From an uncultured Kordia sp. (lineage in GTDB: Bacteria > Bacteroidota > Bacteroidia > Flavobacteriales > Flavobacteriaceae), in contig NZ_CANLEA010000024.1 of the NCBI RefSeq assembly GCF_947489565.1, forward strand, positions 1 through 64,000: a stretch of 64,000 bases of DNA, in the 5' to 3' direction. Of the stretch, positions 45,287 to 53,447 are shown in pieces; position 1 is the first letter of the stretch; the number at the start of each line of letters is the position of its first letter. The translations under genes were made by a program, and so were the position numbers. The notes beneath the pieces were generated by a model that had not been told where the DNA came from, ran no database searches, and saw nothing but the letters and a program-made list of their open reading frames with translations.

Positions 45287-45318
45287 AAAACACGAGTAAT
45301 TTGCAAATCAGGTGTTTT
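45287..45318 (+). terminator. Weak terminator after DUF2851
   Basis: AAAACAC and GTGTTTT pair over an 18-base loop and are followed by TTAATTTTATTT. The loop is long, so confidence is modest. Confidence 0.4.
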
Positions 45319-45480
45319 TAATTTTATTTGAAAGAAAAATCTGTAACAGTTGTTTTTTTTTCTTGGCATTAACTTGAAATATAGTTTATTCATCGAAAAG
45401 TGAATAATTCTGTAGTAAAAAACTTATTTTATCGGTAGCTTTAGTTTATTATTAACCCAATAAAGACCAAAAATTTCATT

Positions 45481-46308
45481 ATGAAAACAAAAAAACTTCT
45501 ACTTATGATTGCTGTATTTGCAGTGGTATTTACAGCATGTCAATCAGATCAAGCAGCGGAACCTTTACAAGAAGAAAGTAAGCTGAGTCCAGAAATTTTA
45601 GCGAAGCTAGATGCAGCTTTGTTTGATACTTCAACTGCCTTTGTAACGAACTTTATGGGAGAAGATGGTGTCGCTGTTGAAGACATGTTCTTTTCTTTTG
45701 AGCAAATTAATGAACTAGAACCTGCAGATCCGTTAGCAAAACATTACCGAACTTCTAATTTGGTTAGCAAATTACCAAGAGCTATTACTATTAGTGTCGA
45801 TCCAGACTTAGGAGTATTAGGTTCAGATGCATTAGATGAAACCATACAAATGTATAATGATTTAGGAATTCGCCTTACTTTTACAAGAGTTGCATTTGGA
45901 CAAAGAGGAAGAAATAAGGCAGACATTGAAGTAACCGAGTTTTATGAATTAGAATCTGGAGGATTTATTACATTAGGAAGAGCAGCAGGTTTCCCATCAC
46001 GTAAAGGAGATCCAGCTAGAGGATTTGGAATCAACAGTCGTTGGTTCGAATTGTCAATTGCTCCAAACGTAAGTGAATTAGCAGGAACTATGGCACACGA
46101 AATAGGACACTGTATAGGTTTGCGTCATACAGACTATCAAACACGTGAAAGTTGTGGGCAAAATGTAAACGAAGGAAGTGCAGGAGTAGGTGCTATCTAT
46201 ATTTCAGGAACACCAACAGGTTCAGACGCTTCTTCAATTATGCAATCATGCGGACCAGCAATAGATTTCAACGGAAACGATATTACAGCTCTTGAGGTAA
46301 TCTATTAA
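45481..46308 (+). CDS. M57-family metalloprotease, lipoprotein
   Basis: This 275-residue protein has a lipoprotein signal (FAVVFTAC, Cys about 20) and the zinc motif HEIGHCIGLRHTDY near residues 210-223, the hallmark of dual-action HEIGH metallopeptidases (Peptidase_M57). GSDASSIMQSCG includes the Met-turn. The propeptide-like N-terminal region is about residues 20-95. It is probably surface-attached and degrades protein. It is monocistronic, with a strong terminator. Confidence 0.92.
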   Translation: MKTKKLLLMIAVFAVVFTACQSDQAAEPLQEESKLSPEILAKLDAALFDTSTAFVTNFMGEDGVAVEDMFFSFEQINELEPADPLAKHYRTSNLVSKLPRAITISVDPDLGVLGSDALDETIQMYNDLGIRLTFTRVAFGQRGRNKADIEVTEFYELESGGFITLGRAAGFPSRKGDPARGFGINSRWFELSIAPNVSELAGTMAHEIGHCIGLRHTDYQTRESCGQNVNEGSAGVGAIYISGTPTGSDASSIMQSCGPAIDFNGNDITALEVIY

Positions 46309-46330
46309 AAAAACAAGCGCTCAAAAAATG

Positions 46331-46360
46331 AAAAGTCACTATGTTTTAGTGACTTTTTTT
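46331..46360 (+). terminator. Terminator after the M57 gene
   Basis: AAAGTCACTA and TAGTGACTTT pair around a short loop and are followed by seven T. Strong Rho-independent form. Confidence 0.92.
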
Positions 46361-46405
46361 ATGCGAAAAAGCGTTATCTTGCAGTTCTATTAGAAAAAGC
46401 GAAAA

Positions 46406-46639
46406 ATGAAGCTAAAGTTTATGTCTAAATTGCGTTACTTTTTTGAGAAACATGGTTTCGGAGCGTTATCTCGATTGGCAGAACGTTTGGGAATGCGCGC
46501 CAAAAATGTACGTTTGTTCTTCATTTATGTCACCTTTGCAACTCTAGGCTTTAGTTTTGCATTATATCTTACCTTAGCTTTTATTTTAAGATTAAAAGAC
46601 TTAATTTACACCAAACGAACTTCTGTATTTGACTTATAA
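46406..46639 (+). CDS. PspC-like small membrane protein
   Basis: This 77-residue protein has an N-terminal amphipathic region, one or two hydrophobic helices (VRLFFIYVTFATLGFSFALYLTLAFIL) and the C-terminal tail KDLIYTKRTSVFDL seen in flavobacterial PspC-family proteins. These are envelope-stress proteins or homologues of unknown role. ATG at 46421 is a possible alternative start. It is two bases upstream of the potassium channel gene, so they are translated together. Confidence 0.75.
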   Translation: MKLKFMSKLRYFFEKHGFGALSRLAERLGMRAKNVRLFFIYVTFATLGFSFALYLTLAFILRLKDLIYTKRTSVFDL

Positions 46640-46641
46640 AT

Positions 46642-47649
46642 ATGTTTAGATTCTTCCGGTCAAAATTTTATATTGCTTTAGCGCTACTAGTCTTAGTTTT
46701 GACTATTGGTGTTGTAGGATTTATGTCCATATCAGGAAGTAATTGGATTGACTCCATATATATGACTGTCATTACCATTACAACAGTAGGTTTTAAAGAA
46801 GTAGTAGTCTTAGACGATCAGGGAAAATTATTTACGGTATTCTTAATCATCATAAGTGTTTTTGTATTTGCATATGCGATTTCTGTCATAACCGAATATA
46901 TTTTGAGCAGAAGTACGATGCGAAACATCATACAACGAAAGACTTTAAAAAAAATCAGACGCATGGAAAATCATATCATTATTTGCGGATTTGGACGCAA
47001 TGGAAGACAAGCTGCTGAAAAATTGTATACGCACAATCAGGAATTTGTGATTATTGAAAAAGACAGAACTGTGATTGAACGATATGAAAGTTCTGAGTTT
47101 CCGTTTGTAGAAGGAAATGCCAGTGAAGATGAAGTATTAGAACGCGCAGGAATTCATAATGCAAAATGTTTAATTACAGCGCTTCCAAGTGATGCAGATA
47201 ACTTATATGTAGTACTTTCTGCCAGACAGATAAATGACAGGCTGCTAATTATTAGCAGAGCTTCGCAAGAATCGTCCTATAAAAAACTAAAATTAGCAGG
47301 TGCCGATAATGTAATTATGCCTGATAAAATTGGCGGCGAACATATGGCTTCTTTAGTCGTTGTGCCTGACTTGGTAGAATTTATTGATAATCTTTCTATC
47401 AGTGGAAAAAACACGACCAATGTTGAAGAAATCCGAACGGAAGACATTACAAACTTTGAAAAAGAAATTACACTCAAAGAGTTAGACCTGCGAAAAAAAA
47501 CGGGATGTACCGTAATTGGTTACAAAACACCAGATGGAGAATATATTATCAATCCAGGAGCAGAATTAAAATTACTGAAAGAATCCAAGATAATTGTCTT
47601 AGGTCGTCCTGAGCAGATAGAAGTATTAAAACAAAAATACAATCTCTAA
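46642..47649 (+). CDS. Two-helix potassium channel with TrkA-type RCK domains
   Basis: This 335-residue protein has TM1 (about 8-30), a pore helix and a selectivity filter TTVGF at residues 47-51, TM2 (about 64-90), then RCK_N with the nucleotide-binding GFGRNGRQAAEKL, and RCK_C (about 255-335). The filter has Phe in place of the usual Tyr (TVGF), which is still seen in K+ channels. It forms a tetrameric MthK-like channel gated by ligands of the RCK ring. It is cotranscribed with the PspC-like gene. Confidence 0.9.
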   Translation: MFRFFRSKFYIALALLVLVLTIGVVGFMSISGSNWIDSIYMTVITITTVGFKEVVVLDDQGKLFTVFLIIISVFVFAYAISVITEYILSRSTMRNIIQRKTLKKIRRMENHIIICGFGRNGRQAAEKLYTHNQEFVIIEKDRTVIERYESSEFPFVEGNASEDEVLERAGIHNAKCLITALPSDADNLYVVLSARQINDRLLIISRASQESSYKKLKLAGADNVIMPDKIGGEHMASLVVVPDLVEFIDNLSISGKNTTNVEEIRTEDITNFEKEITLKELDLRKKTGCTVIGYKTPDGEYIINPGAELKLLKESKIIVLGRPEQIEVLKQKYNL

Positions 47650-47682
47650 AACGGTTGAAAAGTCTATTTGACGAGTGAAAAC

Positions 47683-47712
47683 TTGATGAATTCATTGTTT
47701 TTCATATTTTTG
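47683..47712 (+). promoter_or_regulatory. Promoter of the helix-hairpin-helix gene
   Basis: TTG at 47683-47685, 19 bases, then TATTTTTG at 47705-47712: ideal Bacteroidota spacing. The ATG is at 47796, giving a leader of about 75 bases. Confidence 0.65.
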
Positions 47713-47795
47713 TAATGATAGTCTACACGATTATCGTAGAATAATAAACACCCAACATAAATATTCATGTGACGATACATTAAAACATCGAAAGC

Positions 47796-48674
47796 ATGAA
47801 AAACATCAAATCTCACTTTACATTTCTCAAAGCAGAACGTAGTGGGATTTTGTGTATTATACTCCTAATCTTTATAGTGCAAGGAATCTATTTTTACACA
47901 AATCCCGCAAAAATTACATCAAATCTATTTTCAAATGCGCAGATTTCAGTCTATCAACAACAGATTGATTCCTTAAAACTGTTAGCACTCAACACAAAGC
48001 CGAAACGATATCCGTTCAATCCGAATTTTATTTCCGATTACAAAGGCTTTACATTAGGCATGTCTACAGAAGAAATAGATCGATTGCATACATTTAGAGC
48101 TAAAAACAAGTATGTAAATTCAGCAAAGGAATTTCAAACAATAACCAAAGTTTCAGATTCACTGCTCAACGAAATCAAGCCCTATTTCAAATTCCCCGAA
48201 TGGGTTCAACATAAAAAAAAGAAAAAACGAAACTATCAGCAGAAGAAATATTCCAAAAAAGAAGAGATTGTTTTTAAAAAGATAGACATCAATAAAGCAA
48301 CAATAGCAGAACTCAGAAAAGTATATGGGATTGGAGAAAAACTTTCTGCACGAATCGTAAAATATAGAACAAAACTCAATGGATTTGTGGTAGAATCGCA
48401 GTTGAATGATGTATATGGACTCCAACCAGAAGTCATACAAAAACTATGGAAACGTTTCTATCTAGAAAAACCAATCGTCACAAAAATCAATCTCAATACC
48501 TGTACTTTGGAAGCGTTGCAAAAAGTTCCATATATAAATTATGAACTGGCAGATGAAATCTTGAATCAGCGAACACTGCGCGAAGGATTTAAAGATTTTG
48601 AAGAATTGACAAAAATTCGAAACTTTCCATCGGATAAATTAGAGATAATTGAAGTATATTTGCATATTGAATAG
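47796..48674 (+). CDS. ComEA-like helix-hairpin-helix protein
   Basis: This 292-residue protein has an N-terminal membrane anchor (GILCIILLIFIVQGIYFY, about 16-33), a coiled and very basic stretch (KKKKRNYQQKKYSKKE), then repeated HhH motifs: KIDINKATIAELRKVYGIGEKLSARIVKYR and KINLNTCTLEALQKVPYINYELADEIL. HhH domains bind DNA without sequence preference. It may be a DNA-uptake or membrane DNA-binding protein, but there is no competence gene beside it. It lies 22 bases upstream of the acyl-CoA dehydrogenase. Confidence 0.85.
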   Translation: MKNIKSHFTFLKAERSGILCIILLIFIVQGIYFYTNPAKITSNLFSNAQISVYQQQIDSLKLLALNTKPKRYPFNPNFISDYKGFTLGMSTEEIDRLHTFRAKNKYVNSAKEFQTITKVSDSLLNEIKPYFKFPEWVQHKKKKKRNYQQKKYSKKEEIVFKKIDINKATIAELRKVYGIGEKLSARIVKYRTKLNGFVVESQLNDVYGLQPEVIQKLWKRFYLEKPIVTKINLNTCTLEALQKVPYINYELADEILNQRTLREGFKDFEELTKIRNFPSDKLEIIEVYLHIE

Positions 48675-48696
48675 AAAAAACTAAAAATTGCTATAT

Positions 48697-49863
48697 ATGG
48701 AGAGCATTTACTTTAATGAAGAACATAAACTTTTTAGAGAAAGTTTGAGAGATTTTTTAAAGAAAGAAGTCGTTCCGCACATTGAAAAATGGGAGAAAAC
48801 AGGAACTATTGATCGTTTTATTTGGGAGAAATTTGGTGAAATGGGATATTTCGGATTAGCCTATCCTGAAGAATACGGCGGAATGGATTTAGATCTTTTC
48901 TATACAGTAATTCTTTTAGAAGAACTACAACGCATCAACTCTGGAGGTTTTGCAGCAGCTATTTGGGCACATGCATATCTTGCGATGACACATGTAAATA
49001 AAGAAGGAAATCACGATATTAAAGAACGTTATTTGGCACCTAGTATTACAGGTGAAAAAATTGGATGTTTATGTATTACGGAACCTTTTGGCGGATCGGA
49101 TGTAGCAGGAATGCGCACAACAGCTGTTAAAAAAGGTGATAAGTACATCATCAATGGTTCAAAAACGTTTATTACAAACGGTGTATATAGTGATTATTTA
49201 GTGGTAGCGGCAAAAACAAGTCCTGAGTTAGGAAACAAAGGAATCAGCATTTTTATCATTGATAGAGACATGCCAGGCGTTTCTGCTACGAAACTTGACA
49301 AACTAGGTTGGAGAGCTTCTGATACGGGAGAAATCGCTTTTGATAATGTTGAGATTCCTGTAGAAAACTTAATGGGTGAAGAAAATATGGGATTCCCATA
49401 CATCATGCAGCATTTTGCATTGGAAAGACTCATCATGGGAATCAATGCACACGCTAGATCTGAATTTGCAATTGAATACACGCTTAAATATATGTCTGAG
49501 CGTGAAGCATTTGGTAGAACAATTGATAGATTTCAAGCGTTGCGCCATACAATGTCAGACTTAGCTACGGAAGTAGAAATCTGTAAAACATTCAATTATA
49601 CGGTTGCATACAGACTTAACAATAAAGAATATGTAGTAAAAGAGGCAAGTATGTCTAAACTACAATCCACAAAGGTAGCAGACAATGTTATCTACCAATG
49701 TTTACAAATGTTAGGTGGATACGGATACATAGAAGAATATCCATTGGCACGTTTACTACGAGACAGTCGTTTAGGACCTATTGGAGGTGGAACTTCGGAG
49801 ATATTGCGCGAAATCATTGCCAAAATGATTATTGACGGTAAGGATTATAAGCCTGCAACGTAA
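48697..49863 (+). CDS. Acyl-CoA dehydrogenase
   Basis: This 388-residue FAD enzyme of acyl-CoA beta-oxidation is complete. It shows the FAD/substrate motif CITEPFGGSDVAGMRT, SKTFITNGVYSDYLVV, and the C-terminal LQMLGGYGYIEEYPLARLLRDSRLGPIGGGTSEI with the usual catalytic Glu region. The substrate chain length cannot be deduced. I chose ATG at 48697; the frame extends nine bases to a TTG. A hairpin repeat and a strong terminator follow. Confidence 0.93.
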   Translation: MESIYFNEEHKLFRESLRDFLKKEVVPHIEKWEKTGTIDRFIWEKFGEMGYFGLAYPEEYGGMDLDLFYTVILLEELQRINSGGFAAAIWAHAYLAMTHVNKEGNHDIKERYLAPSITGEKIGCLCITEPFGGSDVAGMRTTAVKKGDKYIINGSKTFITNGVYSDYLVVAAKTSPELGNKGISIFIIDRDMPGVSATKLDKLGWRASDTGEIAFDNVEIPVENLMGEENMGFPYIMQHFALERLIMGINAHARSEFAIEYTLKYMSEREAFGRTIDRFQALRHTMSDLATEVEICKTFNYTVAYRLNNKEYVVKEASMSKLQSTKVADNVIYQCLQMLGGYGYIEEYPLARLLRDSRLGPIGGGTSEILREIIAKMIIDGKDYKPAT

Positions 49864-49870
49864 AATAAAA

Positions 49871-49923
49871 CGTCACTTCGAGTAGCGAATCTACGATTCG
49901 TTGTATCGAGAAGTACTTCGAAA
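49871..49923 (+). repeat. Dispersed hairpin repeat, copy B
   Basis: It starts CGTCACTTCGAGT and ends GTATCGAGAAGTACTTCGAAA. The middle is itself a hairpin (CGAAT with ATTCG). It follows the stop of the acyl-CoA dehydrogenase by eight bases. Confidence 0.75.
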
Positions 49924-49949
49924 CACAACATAAAAAACTATTATACATC

Positions 49950-49980
49950 AAAAGACCACTTGTACAAGTGGTCTTTTTTT
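49950..49980 (+). terminator. Terminator after the acyl-CoA dehydrogenase
   Basis: AAAGACCACTTG and CAAGTGGTCTTT form a perfect palindrome followed by seven T. Very strong. Confidence 0.95.
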
Positions 49981-50041
49981 ATGCCCTAAAGTAACGCTTT
50001 CTTCTTACGGTAAAACCGTATAAATAACAAACTTATCAACA

Positions 50042-50055
50042 CGAAAACGTTTTCG
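50042..50055. promoter_or_regulatory. LacI-type operator palindrome upstream of alpha-amylase
   Basis: CGAAAACGTTTTCG is a perfect 14-bp palindrome with a central CG, the form bound by LacI/GalR-family sugar regulators. It lies 76 bases upstream of the amylase ATG. No LacI-type gene is present in the window, so the regulator would be elsewhere. Confidence 0.6.
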
Positions 50056-50131
50056 GTATATCACCAATTATTACAGACTGAAATAAATATTTACATTGAA
50101 AAAGAACACTAATTTTTAAACCAAAAACACC

Positions 50132-51514
50132 ATGAAAAAAAATCAAATATTTTATTTCTTATTGATTAGTCTATTCATTGTAAGCTGTTCAACAGATGAA
50201 ATTACTCAAGACAATGAACAAAGCAAAGAACCTACAAAACAAACCATCACCGCAAAAAACAGAGCCAATTTAAAGCCGATAGGTTCTGGAGTCATGATGC
50301 AAGCCTTCTATTGGGACGTGCCAGCAGGCGGAACTTGGTGGAATGTAGTAAAAGGAAAAGTGGACGATTGGAGCAATGCAGGAATCGATGCCATTTGGCT
50401 TCCGCCAGTATCCAAAGCACAAAACGGACCTTTTTCTATGGGATACGATCCGTTTGACTACTTCGATTTTGGAGAATACGACCAAATGGGAAGTGTAGAA
50501 ACACGTTTCGGTTCTACGGCCGAGCTTCAAAGTCTCATCAATACAGCACATAACAATCGATTAAGTGTCATTGCAGATATCGTGTTAAATCACAACAGTG
50601 GTGGAAACAGCGAATACAATCCGTTCAAAGGAACAAATACATATACTGACTATCAGCCGTTATCAGGTAAATTCAACAGAAGTTACTATGATTTCCATCC
50701 AAATGATCTACAAGCAAATGACGAAGGTGTATTTGGAGGTTTTGCCGATTTATCGCATGGAAAAGCTTATGTGCAAGATTGGTTGTGGAGAACTCCTAAC
50801 TCAGTCGCACAATACTATAAAAATGTAGTTGGTTTTGACGGTTGGCGTTTCGATTATGTAAAAGGTTTTGCTCCTTGGGTAGTAAAAGAATGGAAAAACA
50901 CAGTAGGCGGATTCTCTGTTGGTGAATATTGGGACGGAAATGCAGCTACACTCGATTGGTGGTCTGGACAAGCAGAAGTAAGTGCTTTTGACTTTGCTTG
51001 CTACTACAGAATGCGAGATGCTTTTCAAGGAAACAATCTAAACCGATTAAACGATGATATGTTGTGGAAACGCAATGCGTCTAAAGCGGTAACATTTGTG
51101 GCAAACCATGATACGGATGAAATCATCAACAATAAAATACTAGCATACGCATACATTCTAACGCATGAAGGATATCCAACAATCTTCTATCGCGATTATG
51201 AAGAATGGCTCAACAAAGAACGCATGAACAATCTCATTTGGATTCATAACAACTTGGCTAGCGGAAATACATCCATACTATATACGGACAATGACGAATA
51301 TGTGGCAAGAAGAAATGGATACAATGGTCATGGATTGGTCGTATACATAAACAACTCCAACAACTGGCAGGAGCGTTGGGTAGAAACCAACTGGTCTAAT
51401 ACTAGAATCAAAGACTACACCGGACATTCTAGTTGGGAACCTGTAACACAAGGAGGAAAATGGGTTAAAATTCAAGCGCCACCAAAAAGCTACACAGTTT
51501 GGTCTGTTAAATAG
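50132..51514 (+). CDS. Alpha-amylase (GH13), archaeal-type, lipoprotein
   Basis: It hydrolyses internal alpha-1,4 bonds of starch. The 460-residue protein has a lipoprotein signal (LLISLFIVSC, Cys19) and a GH13 barrel beginning SGVMMQAFYWDVPAGG. Catalytic residues are Asp241 (GWRFDYVKGF), Glu265 (VGEYWDG) and Asp327 (VANHDTDE). PTIFYRDYEEWLNKERMNNL and the C-terminal beta domain (YTVWSVK) closely resemble the Pyrococcus-type alpha-amylases as I remember them. No SusC/SusD genes flank it. A LacI-type operator lies upstream. Surface location is likely. Confidence 0.93.
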   Translation: MKKNQIFYFLLISLFIVSCSTDEITQDNEQSKEPTKQTITAKNRANLKPIGSGVMMQAFYWDVPAGGTWWNVVKGKVDDWSNAGIDAIWLPPVSKAQNGPFSMGYDPFDYFDFGEYDQMGSVETRFGSTAELQSLINTAHNNRLSVIADIVLNHNSGGNSEYNPFKGTNTYTDYQPLSGKFNRSYYDFHPNDLQANDEGVFGGFADLSHGKAYVQDWLWRTPNSVAQYYKNVVGFDGWRFDYVKGFAPWVVKEWKNTVGGFSVGEYWDGNAATLDWWSGQAEVSAFDFACYYRMRDAFQGNNLNRLNDDMLWKRNASKAVTFVANHDTDEIINNKILAYAYILTHEGYPTIFYRDYEEWLNKERMNNLIWIHNNLASGNTSILYTDNDEYVARRNGYNGHGLVVYINNSNNWQERWVETNWSNTRIKDYTGHSSWEPVTQGGKWVKIQAPPKSYTVWSVK

Positions 51515-51836
51515 AAGGTCTTGGGTCTTTGGTTTTAGGTATTGGTGAGTTTCTAAAGAACAAAAAAACAAATTGACGAATTAACAAAGAAACAGATAAC
51601 CCATAGCAGACAACTGACAACAAAGCAAACCAGCCCGCAAGAGTAAGCAGCCAAATAAACAAATAACAAATCAACAAATTAACGAATTAGCAAGTAACAA
51701 ATCAACAAAAAGACAATAACGGCATACCGCAAAAAAAGCGGCCGCGCTTTCGGCTATATCTCCCGAGAAAATCGTGAGGATGCCGCGGCTGTCGCTAATG
51801 CAAAAATAAATTCATACTTAGTTTGAAATTAAAAAA
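51515..51836. other. Gene-free stretch between amylase and rpsU
   Basis: It holds low-complexity AACAAATCAACAAA-type repeats (about 51555-51720), then a GC-rich stem-loop at 51737-51796, then the rpsU promoter. No coding signal is seen. Confidence 0.6.
51737..51796. repeat. GC-rich imperfect stem-loop upstream of rpsU
   Basis: AGCGGCCGCG at 51737-51746 and CGCGGCTGTCGCT at 51784-51796 can pair with a three-base bulge. The interior holds GGCTATATCTCCCGAG. It stands out against AT-rich flanks. I recall similar GCTATATCT...AGGATGCCGC elements as recurrent intergenic repeats in Flavobacteriia, which I cannot verify here. Confidence 0.5.
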
Positions 51837-51851
51837 ATGTCTGTATATTTG
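51822..51851 (+). promoter_or_regulatory. rpsU promoter
   Basis: TTTG at 51822-51825, 18 bases, then TATATTTG at 51844-51851, extended to TTTGCAG. The start site would be about 51857, giving a leader of about 30 bases that contains the Shine-Dalgarno. Confidence 0.75.
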
Positions 51852-51872
51852 CAGCCACAAAATCTAAAAGAG

Positions 51873-51879
51873 AGGAGGT
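51873..51879 (+). promoter_or_regulatory. Strong Shine-Dalgarno of rpsU
   Basis: AGGAGGT ends eight bases before the ATG at 51888. No other gene here that I inspected has a comparable site. This decides the start codon of rpsU, and is the expected exception in Flavobacteriia. Confidence 0.85.
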
Positions 51880-51887
51880 TAAGTACT

Positions 51888-52082
51888 ATGTTAATTATAC
51901 CAGTAAAAGAAGGAGAGAATATAGACAGAGCGCTGAAACGTTTCAAAAGAAAATTTGATCGTACAGGAGGAATGCGTCAATTGAGAGCAAGAAAGCATTT
52001 CACAAAGCCATCAGTAGCTCGTAGAGCGCAAATACAAAAAGCGCAATATATCCAGCACCTTAGAGATCAAGAAGAAATCTAG
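51888..52082 (+). CDS. rpsU: 30S ribosomal protein bS21
   Basis: The 64-residue protein reads MLIIPVKEGENIDRALKRF at the start and is highly basic, as bS21 is. In Bacteroidota ribosomes bS21 helps cover the anti-Shine-Dalgarno end of 16S rRNA, so most mRNAs do not use Shine-Dalgarno pairing. Here the gene has a strong AGGAGGT eight bases before the ATG, which fits autoregulation: ribosomes lacking bS21 would favour this mRNA. A longer frame to 51837 is ruled out by the promoter and Shine-Dalgarno. A terminator follows. Confidence 0.96.
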   Translation: MLIIPVKEGENIDRALKRFKRKFDRTGGMRQLRARKHFTKPSVARRAQIQKAQYIQHLRDQEEI

Positions 52083-52102
52083 GTCGCTCACAACAAAAAA
52101 TA

Positions 52103-52133
52103 AAAAGGTTTCCATTTCGGAAGCCTTTTTTTA
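52103..52133 (+). terminator. Terminator after rpsU
   Basis: AAAAGGTTTCC and GGAAGCCTTTT pair (one G-T) and are followed by a run of T. It makes rpsU a monocistronic unit. Confidence 0.88.
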
Positions 52134-52516
52134 TGCGCAAAATTTTAATCTCCCAAACAACTTCACTAACTTTAATAAATTATGAAACCTCAGAAATTAG
52201 GTTTTTAAAGTAATAAGTTGCAAAAAAAATAAATCAACAAAAAATCAACAACGCACAACAGTAAAAGAAAAAGTTAGAGTGATTAACGAACAATTGACAA
52301 CCAACAAAGAACAGGAGTATAGCTATCAGCAAACAAGGGTTAAATCAAGAGCAAGAGTAAGCAACCAAATTAACAAAAGACAAATCAACAAAAAATAGAT
52401 AGCAAGGGCGCAGCGGCCAACCGACAACACTCAAAGCAAGAGTAAGCAACAAATCAACAAAAAGACAAACAAACAAATCAACAAATAACAAAAGCAAAGC
52501 GACCAAACCCAAAAAA
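52134..52516. other. Gene-free, low-complexity stretch before the recombinase
   Basis: It consists of AAATCAACAAA/CAAGAGTAAGCAACC-type repeats similar to 51555-51720 on the other side of rpsU. No RNA gene or convincing ORF is seen. A promoter for the recombinase is not recognisable. Confidence 0.55.
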
Positions 52517-53404
52517 ATGACCTTCACTTCTTTCATAGAATATCTACAATTAGAAAAAAACTACTCGGTACATACAGTAACTGCGTATGAAAATGATCTA
52601 CATTCCTTTTCTGATTTCTGTAAAGAAGAATATGAAGATGACAATATTATCAATGTACACTATGTGCAAATTCGTAATTGGATTGTTTCCTTAGTAGAAA
52701 GTGGGTTGCAAAATGCAACGATCAATCGAAAAATATCTTCATTAAAGACCTATTATAAGTTCTTGCTCAAAACAAAACAAATCGAAATTAATCCGCTAGC
52801 AAAACACAAAGCATTAAAAACGGCTAAAAAAGTGCAAGTACCATTCTCTGAAAAAGAAATGGAAACTGTATTAAGTGGAATGAAATTTACAAACAATTTT
52901 GAAGGCATTCGTAACAAAACTATTATTGAAATGTTTTACGCTACGGGAATGCGAAGGGCAGAACTCATCAATATAAAACAATCAGACATAGATTATGCCG
53001 CTAAAACAATTCGAATATTAGGTAAAAGAAACAAAGAACGAATAGTTCCGCTGCTAGAAAAATTAGAAATACAGCTAAAACAATATCAATCTTACAGAGA
53101 ACAAGTAGATGTGAATCAAGAAGAAGCACTTTTTTTAACATCAAAAGGAAATAAAATCTATTCTAACCTTGTATATCGTTTAATAAATGATTATTTTAGT
53201 ATAGCATCTACTAAAGTAAAAAAGAGTCCGCATATTCTAAGACACACCTTTGCGACTCACTTACTAAACCAAGGTGCAGACTTAAATGCTGTAAAAGAAT
53301 TACTTGGTCACGCTAGCCTCGCTTCAACACAAGTATACACACACAATAGTTTAGCCGAACTTAAAAATGTATATGCGAAAGCACACCCTAGAAACAAAAA
53401 GTAA
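52517..53404 (+). CDS. Tyrosine recombinase, XerC-like
   Basis: This 295-residue integrase-family protein has the N-terminal SAM-like DNA-binding domain (about 1-88, YLQLEKNYSVHTVTAYENDL) and the catalytic domain with Arg in ATGMRRAELINI, HILRHTFATHLLNQG (His-x-x-Arg), GHASLASTQVYTH (His, and Tyr nucleophile). It most likely resolves chromosome dimers as a Xer protein; a phage integrase is less likely given its place between rpsU and hpf, an order common in Flavobacteriia. Confidence 0.9.
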   Translation: MTFTSFIEYLQLEKNYSVHTVTAYENDLHSFSDFCKEEYEDDNIINVHYVQIRNWIVSLVESGLQNATINRKISSLKTYYKFLLKTKQIEINPLAKHKALKTAKKVQVPFSEKEMETVLSGMKFTNNFEGIRNKTIIEMFYATGMRRAELINIKQSDIDYAAKTIRILGKRNKERIVPLLEKLEIQLKQYQSYREQVDVNQEEALFLTSKGNKIYSNLVYRLINDYFSIASTKVKKSPHILRHTFATHLLNQGADLNAVKELLGHASLASTQVYTHNSLAELKNVYAKAHPRNKK

Positions 53405-53447
53405 TTCTCAAAACAAGCAGCTCAAACCTAAAATATAACCTATAAAA

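Noticed and set aside
46642-47649. TrkA potassium uptake subunit
   Set aside because: The N-terminal two membrane helices and TTVGF filter show a complete channel with fused RCK domains, not a separate TrkA.
51837-51887. N-terminal extension of bS21 to 81 residues
   Set aside because: The extension would cover the -7 element and the Shine-Dalgarno; the ATG at 51888 gives the normal 64-residue protein.
52345-52536. A 63-codon minus-strand frame rich in Leu and Val
   Set aside because: It arises from the low-complexity CAACAAA-type repeats and runs into the recombinase start; no homology-like motif and no promoter.
52517-53404. Integrase marking a genomic island next to tRNA genes
   Set aside because: The order rpsU-recombinase-hpf-tRNAs-tuf is a usual housekeeping arrangement in Flavobacteriia; I see no attachment-site duplication in the tRNAs and no phage genes.
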